Positions 33,430 to 46,890 of a DNA stretch of 64,000 bases are shown one piece after another; position 1 is the stretch's first letter; each line of letters starts with the position of its first letter. Made by a program: the position numbers and the translations under genes. Source of the stretch: Platynereis dumerilii (taxonomy: Eukaryota > Annelida > Polychaeta > Phyllodocida > Nereididae); assembly GCA_026936325.1 (NCBI GenBank), contig JAPTHN010000025.1:2820001-2884000 (forward strand), written 5' to 3'. The notes under the pieces are model-generated. The model was not told where the DNA came from. It ran no database searches and worked only from the letters and a program-made list of their open reading frames with translations.

Positions 33430-34600
33430 TATTTTATAACTGACAAATGTGTATTATATAACTTTAGGACTTTATAGCTTTGTCATTCTTTCAGTTTAAA
33501 TTTTGAAAATTGTGTTTTTGTATCTAGAGTGTATACACCTACTGTGTGTGAAAAGCAAATTAAGAATCATTGAATTACAAAAAAGTTATTTGGGGTCAAT
33601 GTTCAGGCCATTCAGTGAAATTGGTCTATTGAATATCTTAAAGATTCCTTCTCTGATTTTCATGAAAGTTGGCTGAATTATACGACTGTAATTTAATATA
33701 TATGTATTTGTAGTTTGGTGGCCAGCAGCCTTTGAGTAAGCCACTAAGCCTACCCCTGTTTTCCAAAATGGGTGGCTTTTCTAATATAATAAAATGGATA
33801 TGACCAATTTCAATATGTGGGGGAGCCACCAGCTGTGACTGGAGAAAATTTGTTTCTTAATCACATTTAGAAGACATATTGAGGATTTCTTTTGTAACAT
33901 TTTCACAGTTTAGGTTCCCTGGGTGACATTATAAATAATTGCAGAGTAGTTTGAGCACCTTCGGAATTTTTTTTTTTTTGGAAAAGCCAAACTTCTTTTT
34001 TTTCCCAGAAAAAGCAAACAGTGGTACATGTATAAAGGATTTTATACCACTGTTTGCTTTTTCTGGCCAATCAGAAGCCAGGATTTTGCTCTGATATAAT
34101 ACATATCACAGCTCATACACGTGACCATGATATTGCATGCTTGGCTGACTACAAGTTGACAAAATTGAAGGAAACACTGAAACAAAACTGATCAACAAAG
34201 GATTAATTTAAAACTGAACAACACAGACAGTAAACAAGGGAGAAGATTGTATCAAGTGTAACTGGTCTCAATGAAAAGGCTTCATTCACTCTTTTTTAAA
34301 CCAATATCTGAAATAATGATCAATGTAATGTTAGGTAATTTGCTGAACGTAGGCCAGTGGCCTCTATGTTCAGATCGTAAAGTTAACGGTCACTTGATAA
34401 AATAGTTCATTTTGGATAGGCAAACTGCAAAAAAATCGCGGAGCAGCAAACCAACAATTTTGGACCTATTTGGCAGGCTCAAAGAAATATTTTTCTTCTT
34501 AATTCGGGGGCTGCCGCCCCCAACCCCTGCTTCTTCTTATTTAGGGAGCTTCCACCCCCGAACCCCTGCTCCTTGCTTTCTATTATTTTGTAAAATGTAT
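33430..34600. other. Intergenic stretch with one hairpin (34003-34066)
   Basis: CCAGAAAAAGCAAACAGTGG and its complement CCACTGTTTGCTTTTTCTGG flank a 20-base loop at 34003-34066. Nothing else stands out except T-runs near 33970. Confidence 0.6.
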
Positions 34601-34606
34601 TTTGTA

Positions 34607-35535
34607 CCGTAATATGGGGTGAATCGGGACACTGGGGTGAATCGGGACAGAACAGGGACACGTTATTTTTGCTCATTAAACACCAATTTCTACTTGCCAT
34701 AGAAATGTGAATTTTGGTACATCTTTACACATACCAAGGCATATTGTGACAAAATTTGGTTCTTCTAACTTAAGGCATTGAGGATTTACGGCACCTTAAA
34801 CCTGGCACTGCAGAAATGATATTTTTCAAACAGGTCAAAATTTTGCTTGTGTCGTATTAAGTACAAGCAATAGAGCCACCAAACTTGCAGCAAACTTTAA
34901 AATCAGTCTAATATTCTTTTGGGGACCATAATTAAAGACTGGATTTAGGATTGTGTATGTTCAGTCCCGGTTTCAGATCCAGGTCAATGGCAAAGCTTCA
35001 GGATATAAACAAAAATAACCATGCGAATTTTCATTTGAGTGTACTGGCGTGGCTTTTTGATTAATATTATTGAACTTGGCATCATTTACAGTGGATTTAG
35101 TCCAGAATTACCAATTACTAGAATTTTTTTTATAAAACCGATTTTTTATTTAGTTTTCTGTCATTTATTGAATTTTTTTAAATATGCATATTATCAATGA
35201 AATTAATTTCAGATTTTCCTCAAAATAAATTTTTGGCTGGTAGAATATGTTTTCTAATATTTATTCACAACTAGCAATCACTCAAAGAAGGTAGAGAGTA
35301 TTGATTGTGGAGATAATGGTCTGTCCCGATTCACCCCAAAGTAAGGGGTGAATTGGGACAGTGGTTTTCTGGGCCTTGAGCATTGAGATTTTAAGATATC
35401 ATATCAAGCTCCAAGGGGTACTTAAACCTTGTACTCAGACACAATTTGACACCAAATTTTGATTTTTAGATTGATTTTTGACCATGCTATGACAGAAAAA
35501 CAGCCAATTCTGTCCCAATTCACCCCATATTACGG
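34607..35535. mobile_element. 929-bp TA-flanked MITE
   Basis: TA at 34605-34606, then CCGTAATATGGGGTGAATCG; the right end is its near-complement, ending at 35535, then TA. GGGGTGAATCGGGACA recurs just inside the left end and, inverted, at about 35325. No frame. Tc1/mariner-like target. Confidence 0.85.
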
Positions 35536-35616
35536 TAACTGAAAAATAACATTTGCTCAGTAACTCTAATAATTTGCCTCACCAAAGAGATCTCGGCTGA
35601 GAGGGCTGCACTATCG

Positions 35617-35701
35617 ACCTACCTATCTATCTATCCGTCTATCAATCTATCTATCTATCTATCTATGAAATTAATCTATGAAATTAATGTATTGTGTTAT
35701 T

Positions 35702-35739
<38 letters not shown>

Positions 35740-35743
35740 CATC
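35617..35743. repeat. (CTAT)n microsatellite in two blocks
   Basis: Two CTAT runs are separated by AAATTAATCTATGAAATTAA; AAATTAATGTATTGT(A/G)TTAT follows each block, so the unit with its flank was itself duplicated. Confidence 0.9.
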
Positions 35744-35933
35744 CACCAAATTAATGTATTGTATTATTACCTGAGAACAAAGAATTCTGACCTGTTGCCT
35801 TCAGGGCTGCCAACCTTCAAATGAACTGAGGAACATGAATGTGCAACAAATACATTGAAATGCTGTCAAACAAGAAGGATTGAAGGCAAACAAAGAGATT
35901 TAAATTAATTTGTTTTGGACTTAGTGGTATAAG

Positions 35934-36029
35934 TTAGATAACACCCTTGTTTGTAACAATATGCAATAATCCTCGGGCTAAAGCCCTCGGATATATTGCA
36001 TATCGTCACAAATGAGGGCGTTATCTATT
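35934..36029. repeat. 96-bp palindrome
   Basis: TAGATAACACCCTTGTTTGT and ACAAATGAGGGCGTTATCTA face each other, with ATATGCAATA / TATTGCATAT and CCTCGGGCT / AGCCCTCGG inside. A compact MITE or hairpin. Positions 36030-37600 that follow hold no gene; 36240-36310 matches 29612-29690 in inversion (CTAGGGACTGATGCTGGCAT), an interspersed repeat pair. Confidence 0.75.
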
Positions 36030-37604
36030 ACAAATAACACTTGTACAGGCTTTGACTACAAGAGAAACCAACACTGAACAATAACCGTCAAAGGATTATG
36101 TCAAGGAAGATTAACTAGTAAGACACTTCACCATTGGTTAAAAGTTTCATGACCGTTGTTGCCCCCATTTATTGGCCCAGATCAGATCGACCAATGAGGC
36201 GAGACACTTAAGTCCCCCAGGGGTTCTGGGATCACAGAATCCGTTGTGAGTAACCTTGTTGTTATCATTGAATACATATGCCAGCATCAGTCCCTAGGCA
36301 TCAGTCCAGGGAATACCCCAACCCCATTGAAATCGACTACAGGTGCATGGGTAGGGGGTGGACTGGATCAATCATCAGCATTAAGCTGATTGGCAGAGGC
36401 CAGAAGTATGGTGGAAAAGGAGTGTCATTCTTGCTTTCATAAATGAATGTATCTGGAGTCTTGGGTCTTTTACAGGGGTTAGCATGTACCATACACACAG
36501 TTAACCCACCAAGTTTCGACCCAAACAATGTATTGCAACAGTTAGCATGAGGTGTGGTAGTATGTAATATTGTATATATGTGACAGACTCGTGGGGTTGG
36601 TTCGATACGTTTTTATTCAGAGATCAGACCGAAGTCCAAAACGACTCTAGAAATAAACAAATTAACAATTGTAAATAATAATGCATATAAACTGACACAT
36701 TCAAAATGTCATTCAATAAATCACATGTATAATATTAAATAATTAGTCATACCCTTTATTAGGAGCTTGAGTGACTGATCAGAAGAACTCCAATTGCTAC
36801 TGGTGAACAATTCACCCACACACTGGTCTTAACACTGAGTTCCAGCTGTATGCCTCAAACCTGGTAATTGAAATAAATACTCCTAAGTACTTGACTAACA
36901 AAATACAATTTTGTATTACCGTTTACAGACTATACATGTATGAATAAATTACTGTGACAGTCAAACTTTTAAAAACATGAATATATATACTGTAGATGAA
37001 TCATACCACAAGTGAACATTTTTGATAATTTTATGAAATGATCTACAATATAAACTTTATAAACCTGAGCATTGCTCAAAGAACCATGAGAAACCTAGCC
37101 ACTAATTTTGAAGTAAAGTAATGAAAAGGAAAATGCATACCTTGTACAATTCTTCATATACTCCCAAAATTATAAAGATGTTAGCTAGATGACTGTAGCC
37201 ACAAGAATGACAAACTGACATGCTTCCTGTCAAACTGTTACCTAACATATTAAAACAACAAACAACAGACACTGTCTCCAATTTGTGAAACACTTTTATT
37301 GTAATGGAATGAATGGGCCTCTCATGCCAGACTTTGAAAATAAAATGCCTAAAAGCACTATTGGTCAAAAATAAGTAGTGAAAAGTCAGGTTGACACATA
37401 GGCCCCTGCCCCACCCCTCCAATGCGCCTATGGGTTGACAAGTTGGGCCCCAATTGCATGCTTTGAAAGAGGCCCATATCTGTGATTACAGACCAGTGTA
37501 GCCTATCGATGCTTAAACACAAACGTGTGTCTAAATTATAAAAAATAAATTAAACTGCATGATATGAAAGGTATCTTATATCATATGAAGCTTCAAGAGT
37601 GTAT

Positions 37605-38360
37605 TTGACATATCCAGTGGAAAAACAAAAGAAAATATGGGTTTTTTTTAATTTAGTTGGCATAATAATGACCCTAACTACTCCTCGTAGTGAATTCAGC
37701 TGATTTACTTGTGAAAATATTAGATGACATTAATTTTTTTTTTCTGAATTATTTTTAAGTCTGACATGATTCGTGTTCCTTGAGCACCATACTATTATAT
37801 CTTTATCTCTGTTTGTATAATGTATTAGAAAGCGTATACACATATATAACTATTTTTGTATATATATATATATAATGAGCACAATTACTTCATATACTGT
37901 ATTTTATATATCATTGTATATCTGGGGTACATCTAAAAGGGGGAGGGGGTGCACCTTGTAGAAATGACTTGAACGAGTGACTTGAATTTTCCCCAATTGC
38001 TTTATTTACTCACATAAGAAGCGTGGTAAATCTACAATTAAATAAAACAGTATTAAATAAATATCTTTAAAAAATTCAATGGCAAATAAGTGAACTAAAT
38101 ATAATAAAGTGTCAAAATAATATCAAAATTCCAATAAATCAAATATATAAATTTCATACAAATAATCAAATAAACGCACAAGAAACAATGGGGTGACATA
38201 AAGAACCCTCACTTGATTAAAACTTGGCATTAGATTGACATAAAAATCAATTTCAATATTTTTGAAAGAATTAACCTTTTCTTATAGAAATACCATATAA
38301 ATACAGTTAGGAGAATTAAAGGTGGTACCCAGAGGGGGCTAATAATTTTGTACTCAAGCG
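37605..38360. mobile_element. Partial copy of the 50999-51882 MITE family
   Basis: GACATATCCAGTGGAAAAAC (37608) matches the inside of the other copy, and 38270-38360 (AGAAATACCATATAAATACAG and GGGGGCTAATAATTTTGTAC, ending CTCAAGCG then TA) matches its right end. The middle is diverged or replaced. Confidence 0.6.
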
Positions 38361-38480
38361 TAAGTTTGAACAATTCTTTTTATTTGTTGTCATTGTGAAA
38401 TATGTATTTGAACCAGCTTGAGGAGTATACTAAATAGAAAAACTTGCTGTATTGACATTTTTGAAAATTTTTGATTTTAG

Positions 38481-38609
38481 GAATGATCCAATATCATGGG
38501 GCCAATTTAAGAGTAGTCGACAAGGCAGACAACAGAGCCTCATTTTCAAACCTGGTTCTTCTGAAGAAGGCAAGGGGAGGATTGTGCTCCATCAATATTC
38601 CGTCAAAAG
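38481..38609 (+). CDS. Orphan exon-like frame (hypothetical)
   Basis: A stretch open in one frame lies between TTTTTGATTTTAG and GTAATG. It reads NDPISWGQFKSSRQGRQQSL, then IFKPGSSEEGKGRIVLHQYS and VKR; length 129 bp, phase 2 at both ends. It lies 9.3 kb past the stop of the mucin gene. It could be an exon of another host gene, an alternative cytoplasmic exon of the mucin (whose TM exon also leaves in phase 2), or chance. No domain recognised. Confidence 0.35.
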
Positions 38610-38889
38610 GTAATGAAAACTAGGAATTTGATGAAAATTCTCCCTGAAATCTGAGAAATGTATTTTTAAAATTTGGCGTGTGGATGAATTTGTAAATCTG
38701 TTATTATGAACACATGCACACTTGGGGCAATTATGTACATGTCAAATATTGCTTTGCATAAATTTGTAGCCTATATATATATGGCGAATTCCTTCAAGTC
38801 CAATTTACAGATAAGACACTTTGGCAGCTTGTGTAACAATGCAATAGAGAATATTTCTGTGCAGTTTGATTTATATTATCTTCAATTAT

Positions 38890-39005
38890 AAAACAACATC
38901 ATCAATTAATATGTAAATGGCACAGCCATGAAATTTGCGCAGCTCTTAAAAAGTTTTTCCGAACTTATGGTTTTACCATAAACTTTCATTAAATTTATTT
39001 CATAT
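38890..39005 (-). repeat. Interspersed repeat, copy 2 (inverted to 10195-10350)
   Basis: AAATGGCACAGCCATGAAAT with GCGCAGCTCTTAAAAAG is the reverse of the block at 10280-10345. Positions 39010-40180 hold no gene that I recognise. Confidence 0.6.
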
Positions 39006-40184
39006 TCAATGTTTGAAAGGCAGTTATGTTACTGTTTCAAAAGGAATGAAATAGTCCATGGGCCAGATATCGAAACCCTCCCCCTCCCTTGGGAATTTCG
39101 GAGACCCATATATTTTGAAAGATATATATCTTAAGTTTTGTTGGACAATCTTAGACCTCAAAGATAACCAGCAGAAGCTATATGAGTGCGGGAAGGTTGA
39201 AAAGAAATTTTTGCCAAACCGACTGCCGCTATTTTCAGAAAATGTACTGTTATTCATAAACTAATCTATGTATAGATGCTTAAATGGTACCATTTTGAAG
39301 GTATTTAATTTCTCTATCTATTTAGTGCAAAAATTGATTGATTAGGATATCTATTTTGATCAACAGAATGCAAAACGTGCGGCCATAACTCGAAATTAAA
39401 AAGAAAATTTCATTTTATTTCTCGAAAGCTCTCCGTATGGGTCGCTAGTGATCAGAAGAATCCTGAAGTTTCTTTCACATCATTGTGTATATTCATAGCT
39501 TTAAAATGATGTATAACACAACCATGTAACTGCACCAATGGCTCACCTGCAGTAAATTTTTCATTATTGCATTTATGTACAATTAAGTCAAATTTTCAGA
39601 TATAGGGGATGAATGACATAGATTCTGCTGTGAATATATCTTCCAGTATTCTGTGTATCTTTATGAAAACAATTAAAGATATTTGTAATATACTCTATAT
39701 TCTGTTAACTATGTTTTCAGGGGTTTTAAAACAGGTATTTTCATGTTTTTAACTTGCTTATGGCAGCCATATTGCAGATTGGCAACCAAACATTTTTTGT
39801 TACAAACATGTCCGGGTGACCTACATTGATGGTTTTCGGGATAAACATAATTTTTCCTGAAATAAGAACCTTATCACAACTGGTTTTCTTTCTCTGAAAG
39901 GAAGATAGTGAATTTACCTCTTGTTTATTCAAAATGGCAGCCTCAATCCCAGAAAAAATAAATCTTTTCTGAATACCGGTTGCCGAATTTCATTATTTTA
40001 ACAAGACATACTTTATGCCACAAAATTGGCAAAAACTGCCTCAATTGTGATCTTTATAACACAAAAGTCTATTTTTGTAAAATCAAACTTTAAGGAATGC
40101 CAATGTGGTTCTTGTATTATATGTTTGAAAGACAATTTGTAAGTTTTAAAAAGCTAATCATGATATTTATTTTCAACATCATAT

Positions 40185-40285
40185 ATTGCATCTGTACATT
40201 AATTGTAGTTAGTTCATTGTCCGCTAAAAGCTCCCGCACCTTGTGTTTTTTTGTTTTATGTTTACACCTCCGACTTTAAATAAAA

Positions 40286-40320
<35 letters not shown>
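40185..40320 (+). mobile_element. 3' end of a LINE or SINE with (ACTT)n tail
   Basis: CTCCGACTTTAAATAAAATT has an AATAAA and runs straight into eight ACTT units. That is how several LINE families end; the body upstream is too decayed to place. Confidence 0.5.
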
Positions 40321-40321
<1 letters not shown>

Positions 40322-40626
40322 TGTAGATATCATTGGAACCACAAATTAGTAGGTTACATGATGATACGTTGATTTACAAAAGAGGAGGGACTGAAATTTG
40401 ACAGGAGGCCTTTTCCTTATCCTACCCCAACATTTTACTTAAAACAAAAGACAATTTCCACACACATACAATCACTATAATCAAAGGTAAATTCTATACA
40501 AAGGTCACGAATTCAGCAATGGTTAATGAAAGAAGAAATTGGTTATTTATTATATTATTTCTCATTTATAACAGGAATGCTCATAACAAGAGAGGCCATT
40601 TTTCCTCCCTTACCAAGTGTTTCTTT

Positions 40627-42675
40627 TGAATTTTATATGGCAATTCAGTATGTTTAACAGGCTATCTGGCACATATAGTGTCATTTTGGACCAAGCGTCT
40701 GGACACTACGGCCACACTTTGTAAAATTTGGACTATCACAGAATTTTGCTAAAATTCAACAACTTCCAAACTATGAACTGGCTTAAAAGTGGTCATAAGA
40801 AATGCGAGACATATCGAATTTTATATGGTAATTTAGCTTGTTTACCAGGCTATCTGGCACATATAGTTTCATTTTGGACCAAGGGTCTGGACACTCCAGC
40901 CACACTTTGTAAAATTTGGACTATCGCAGATTTTTGCTAAAATGCAACAACTTCCAAACTTTGAACTGACTTATAAATGGATATAAATATGACTAGACAT
41001 ATTTAATTTTATATGGAAATTTAGTATATTTATCAGGCTATCTGGCACATATAGTGTCATTTTGGACCTAGGTTCCGGACACTCTAGTCAAGCTTTGTAA
41101 AATTTGGACTATCACAGAATTTTGCTAAAATTCAACAACTTCCAAACTTTGAACTGGCTTCAAACTGGTCATAGAAATGACTAGGGATATTGAATTTTAT
41201 ATGGTAATTTAGCTTATTCACCAGGCTATCTGGCACATATATTTTCATTTTGGACCAAGGTTCTAGACACTCCAGCCACACTTCGTAAAATCTGGACTAT
41301 CGCAGATTTTTGCTAAAATGCAACAACTCCTAAACTATGAACTGACTTATAAATGGATATAAATATGACTAGACATATTTAATTTTATATGGTAATTTAG
41401 TATATTTATCAGGCTATCTGGCACATATAGTTTCATTTTGGACCAAGGTTCTGGACACTCTAGTCAAGCTTTGTAAAATTTGGACTATCGCAGAATTTTG
41501 CTAAAATTCAACAACTTCCAAACTATGAACTGGCTTAAAAGTGGTCATAGAAATGACTAGGGATATTGAATTTTATATGGTAATTTAGCTTATTCACCAG
41601 GCTATCTGGCACATATATTTTCATTTTGGACCAAGGTTCTAGACACTCCAGCCACACTTCGTAAAATCTGGACTATCGCAGATTTTTGCTAAAATGCAAC
41701 AACTCCTAAACTATGAACTGACTTATAAATGGATATAAATATGACTAGACATATTTAATTTTATATGGCAATTTAGTATATTTATCAGGCTATCTGGCAC
41801 ATATAGTGTCATTTTGGACCTAGGTTCTGGACACTCTAGCCAAGCTTTGTAAAATTTGGACTATCGCAGAATTTTTCTAAAATTCAACAACTTCCAAACT
41901 TTGAACTGGCTTAAAACTGGTCATAGAAATGACTAGGGATATTGAATTTTATATGGTAATTTAGCTTATTCACCAGGCTATCTGGCACATATATTTTCAT
42001 TTTGGACCAAGGTTCTAGACACTCCAGCCACACTTCGTAAAATCTGGACTATCGCAGATTTTTGCTAAAATGCAACAACTCCTACACTATGAACTGACTT
42101 ATAAATGGATATAAATATGACTAGACATATTTAATTTTATATGGCAATTTAGTATATTTATCAGGCTATCTGGCACATATAGTTTCATTTCGGACCAAGA
42201 GTCTGGACACTCTAGTCAAGCTTTGTAAATTTTGGACTATCACAGATTTTTTCTAAAATTCAACAACTTCCAAACTATGAATTGGCTTAAAAGTGGTTAT
42301 AAAAATGCCTAGGCATATTGAATTTTATATGGTAATTTAGTATATTTACCAGGCTATCTGGCACATATAGTTTCATTTTGGGCCAAGGTTCTGGAAACTC
42401 TAGTCAAGCTTTATTTGTAAAATTTGGACTATCGCAGATTTTTGCTAGATTTCAACAACTTCCAACTTTGAACTGCCCTAAAGGTGGTCATAAAAATGGC
42501 CAGGCATATTGAGTTTTATTTGGTAATTTAGTACGTTTAACAGGCTATTTTATAAATACAGTTTAATTTTGGACCAAGTGTCTAGACACCCCAGCCACAC
42601 TTTAAAAAATTTGGAGTATCGCAAAGTTTTGCTAAAATATAACTACTGCCATACCTTGACATGGCTTTGGCTTGG
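40627..42675 (+). repeat. 188-bp satellite array, about 11 units
   Basis: CTATCTGGCACATAT starts at 40662, 40850, 41038, 41226, 41414, 41602, 41790, 41978, 42166 and 42354, an exact 188-bp step, with one more diverged unit (42545). Units alternate between two types: one with TTAGCTTATTCACCAGG and CACACTTCGTAAAATCTGG, one with TTAGTATATTTATCAGG and CAAGCTTTGTAAAATTTGG. So the true period over 41200-42160 is a 376-bp dimer. The edges are diverged and the centre is uniform, as expected for unequal exchange. Noncoding. Confidence 0.95.
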
Positions 42676-42932
42676 GTATCCAGAACCTCGGTCCAAAATG
42701 AAACAATACCCTTTCCATGTCCTTAATATTTATACAAACATTTAGTAATATATAGTAATATTTCAGTGTATTAAAATAGATAGTATAACACCAAAGATCC
42801 TTGGTATTATTATATCGATGATTGAGGCAAAATAAACGGCCGCAATTTGAAAAACGGGGTTAAACTGCACTAAACTTCCCAGGAGAGTATCAACACCTGT
42901 CTTAATGAATTCCTGACCCATGAAAACATATA

Positions 42933-44449
42933 CAGTCAAAGCTGTGTTAAGCAGCCAGTCAGGGTTGCTGGATTTAAATCATTCGATTTAAATCATTGAT
43001 TTAAATCATGATTTAAATCACTCAATAAAAATCATGATTTAAATCAAAGTTGTGATAAAAAGGCTTAAAAAAGCACAAATAAAGCTGGCAGTGAGATAAC
43101 AGCTTGCAACCTACCATTTAGCAATACTCTTTCATAAATATGTCTAATGACATATCACACAGGCCCCTTGTATATACATAAGATATAATTTTAGATATAT
43201 GATAAAATATTTCTGATAAATATATCCGAGTAGAATGACTACATGCATGTAAATAAAGATTTAAACAATTTTATTTCAGTCATAGCATTCTCATGATTCT
43301 CTATACAATTTCATTGCTGCAATGAAAAACAAAGCCATGTTCTGCAAATGCAGCACTGTCCCCAAAGCCCCTACTGCTAAACTGATATCAAATACACTAC
43401 ATGTGAAACAAAATTAACAAGCATCGTGAGACTGAGTGCTGAGACTGGTGATTTAACGTAGCAGTTCAGTTCATTGCAGAGTAGGGAAAATGATGACTCA
43501 TTTTGACATCCCTTTTTATCTTTTAGAAGGTGTACTTCTATTACAAGTAAGCTGTATAGTTATGATTGATGTTCAGTGAAAAAGACATTTATTAACAAAT
43601 CTGTATCAAAATGTGGAACTGCTGCCGTAGCTTACATTATGATTATTATATTTAATACATCACCTGCTTTGATTTCATAATTTTACATTATAATTTCTCT
43701 AATTTAAACAAAATTATAATATATATGCCTTATTGACATCCATATGTGTGTTATTCATAATATTTCAATGCATAAAAATTAATAAAAGTTGGTGAAATTG
43801 ATACGGAAAAGGAACTTTTTCCATTAATAATTTAAATCCGATTTAATTTTAAAAAATCCGATTTAAATAAAAAAAATCAGATTTTTTAGATTTTTAAACA
43901 AAAATCAATAAAAGTCGCAACCCTGCAGCCAGTCAAGGGAATGGGCAAAAGTGGCCGCTTAAGGCTGGTGAGTACTTAATGGAGGTGTGGTTTCTGAGCT
44001 GGCTGAAAATCTGTCATTCACAGTGAAAATAATTTTTGAATGAATGGTTATACTTTAAGCCAACAAACCAATAAATAATTAATTCCAATTAATTAATTAA
44101 TGTTTACACACATGATTTGAATTAAATGAACTTTAATAGAAGAATAGCACATCTGAACTGTGCTATTCTAATCTGGTTACAAAGAAATTCATATTTATTT
44201 AGTTGTTTCTATGCTGCCCCTATCATGTTATGCTATTGGATGCTATTTTGAAGTTATGTAACAAGATAGGGGTTGCTTAACTGGCTGCTTAATACAGGTC
44301 AGGGTGGCCATTTGGGGTTGAACCACAGACAGCAGGTGGCTGCTTAATCCAGGTGTAAAACAATGCAAAATCAGTTGCGAGGAATTGGAAGTGGCTGCTT
44401 ACAGCAGGTGGCTGCTTAATAGAGGTGGCTGCTCGAGCAGGTTTGAATG
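42933..44449. mobile_element. TA-flanked element interrupted by a hAT
   Basis: TA at 42931, then CAGTCAAAGCTGTGTTAAGC; right end reversed CATTCAAACCTGCTCGAGC with TA at 44450. Motifs of the type GGCTGCTTAA recur inside near the right end. Without the inserted hAT it is about 540 bp. Tc1/mariner-like. Confidence 0.75.
42960..43925. mobile_element. Nonautonomous hAT with 8-bp target duplication
   Basis: TIRs CAGGGTTGC / GCAACCCTG, target CAGCCAGT at 42952-42959 and 43926-43933. Subterminal GATTTAAATC repeats at both ends are typical of several animal hAT families. No transposase. Confidence 0.9.
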
Positions 44450-45585
44450 TATTTAGACCCAAAAATCATTGTTCTACCCCAATTAGATCCAGAGATATGG
44501 GCAGATTGGTTAATTGGCAGCCATCTTAGAATTATCCATCATGGCTGCCAGCCGTTGAGGTTATATAAAGTCCAACAAGCAAAAATGTGTTCTCTGGTAT
44601 ATTAGCTTTCCGATGGCATGTGTCTTCAAAATTCCCAAGGGGGGGGGGTTTTGGTGGCCCGCAGGATTAAGAATAAATAAAATTGATAGATAATCAGCTA
44701 AATAGTAAAAAGGAAGACAACACTGAAAGCTGCCAAACTTAAGTCTATGCTAGATTGTTGATATTACATAATAGTGATAACAAAAACAATAGCATGATCT
44801 GTATGTAGATTGATTGCTCACTGTTACATATAATCATAAGTTGACAAAGATTATGTAACCTTAATTTTGTTATGTTTACTTGTTGCCTGTTTTGAAATGA
44901 AATGAATCACATATTAATAATCTAATCTAGCTTTCAAGGCTTATACTTAACTTTTCCATAAAAATAATAGATACAGGGAATATTAACGGAGAACATTGAA
45001 ATTTTAAATGAATTATGTCATGTTTTGTTAAATTCAAAACTAAATCATTGATTTAGCTGGTCCAACTTGACCTAATTCCTGCTGTTGACCATTGATGTTG
45101 AGACAATCACTGCACAGATTTTTGAAAACTTTCTTGTGCTCAATTCGCTGCACGAATATATATACAACACAGCCACCAAAACTTGTTAGTACTTCTAAAA
45201 AAGTCCTAGTTTATGTTTTAAACTGGTGTTCCATAGTAAAAGTCTGGAGGATGGCAAAAAAATGGGCAGGATCTTTACAGGAGCTGAACCCCAAATGACT
45301 TCTGGACACTGGGGTTCTTTTCATCAGGTCTTATTTCATAGGCTGGGTATACATATTATCCTCAGTCCAGTGTTCATCCTCGATTCTGATTGGCTGAGAG
45401 CCGCGATGTATGAAACCGTACACTCTGTCTGTCATCATCAGACAGGGTGTATGAGATAAACAATGATGTCACAACTGCAACCATAGGATTGTTATGACAT
45501 CATTCATGCAGAAATAATAGTCATGACATCACGATGCCATTGTTAGAGCCATTGTGACATCATCCTGGTGTCAGCACTTCCATCA
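44450..45585. other. Intergenic stretch with a hairpin at 45418-45451
   Basis: GTACACTCTGTCTG, a short loop and CAGACAGGGTGTAT pair at 45418-45451. Several ATGACATCA-like repeats follow (45460-45560). No gene seen. Confidence 0.5.
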
Positions 45586-46329
45586 ATTGGGGCAGGTTGT
45601 CACAAAAAGAAGGGCAGGTTGTTACACTTTTGGGGAGCTGGTTGTTACCCTGTAGGACCGGGATTTTAAACTAAGTAACTAACACAAATATAAATTGGTG
45701 ATTTATACATGCTATTGATGACTAAAGGTGCATGCATGCAGATATGGCATAGAGTCTACATAAATTTATTTTAAATTTATAAAGAAATTTTCCAAAAAAC
45801 GTTTGTAATCCTCCTCCTCCTGATCAGAACGCTTTCCTGCTGCTTGAATAAGCCTTCATTTGCAGCACCCTTGTACACAATAGCAGGTTTGTTAAGTCTG
45901 CACTGGGCAAGTAGAGGATTCCTCATATCAGTAAGTATTTAAGTAAGTATTTATTGACCATATTCAAAATGTATATAAAATAATATTTACAATTCCATCA
46001 AAATTGTGCTATGTACACATGGCAGGCTGATGCCAATGCAGGCGTATGTGCCTTTATCAATTTCACAATTTAACTCATCGCAGTAAGTAAAAGTACTCAG
46101 TGAAGCATTATCTATTTGCTAAGAAGTCAATTATTACCTTATATGTCAACAAAATACATTCAAGCATGTGCATTACTTTAGTTACATATACATATGTACA
46201 ATATAGGAGATGTGGGTGGGTATATCATAGAATAGTACAATATTTTAAAAGTACTCTTCGGAAGAATTTTCCTTGATTGGAACAGGATCCCAATTCCCTT
46301 TGATTCCTTATTCTTTATGTGCTGAATAT

Positions 46330-46890
46330 GCTTAATAATAATAATAAAAATAATAAATACTTTATTATTCACAACTTGTGAAACTTGGCTTGTGTGCTCA
46401 AATACAGGAACGGAATACATTCATAAGAGCATAATCACACTTTCATATACAACTCAGTCATAAACACATACATTCTATTGTAACAACATATTATGCATTT
46501 AAAAGTCGGATGCTAGATGGTACAAATGACTTTGAATACCTTGACGTTCTACACTTAGCTGAAATATATCTTCGTCCTGATGGTAACAATTGATAGCTGC
46601 TGTTCAATGGGTGTTGACTGTCTTTGATAATGGTCTTACATCTAATATTGCTGTACTTCACAAATATATCTTCAATTGGAGTGTTGTCAATTCCAAACCT
46701 TCTGCACATATTTATTCCTTGCTACAATTTCCATACCAACATGTGATTGAAAAAGAGATACCAGATTGAATGATGGCATTATAAAAATTTTCAATTACTT
46801 TTGTGCAGATTTGAAGTCTGTACAGTTGTCTAACAAAATAAACCCTTTTGATAACTTTTTTGTATACACTCTCCATCATCAGCAAATAAT
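46330..46890 (-). mobile_element. LINE C-terminal fragment, antisense
   Basis: Minus strand: KKVIKRVYFVRQLYRLQI, IQSGISFSITCWYGN, then KTIIKDSQHPLNSSYQLLPS and GRRYISAKCRTSRYS ending RLLN. This is the conserved tail behind the RT of several fish and invertebrate LINEs. An (AAT)n-type tail precedes it at 46335-46360. 5' truncated. Confidence 0.75.

Noticed and set aside
35617-35743. CTAT blocks considered as a CRISPR-like array
   Set aside because: No spacers; ordinary tetranucleotide microsatellite in an animal genome.
36590-37100. Possible LTR end (GTGACAGACTCGTGGGG, TTTTTATTCAG)
   Set aside because: No second LTR, primer site or gag/pol similarity in reach.
40627-42675. Satellite considered as a repeated coding or CRISPR array
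   Set aside because: Units have stops in all frames and no spacer-repeat pattern.
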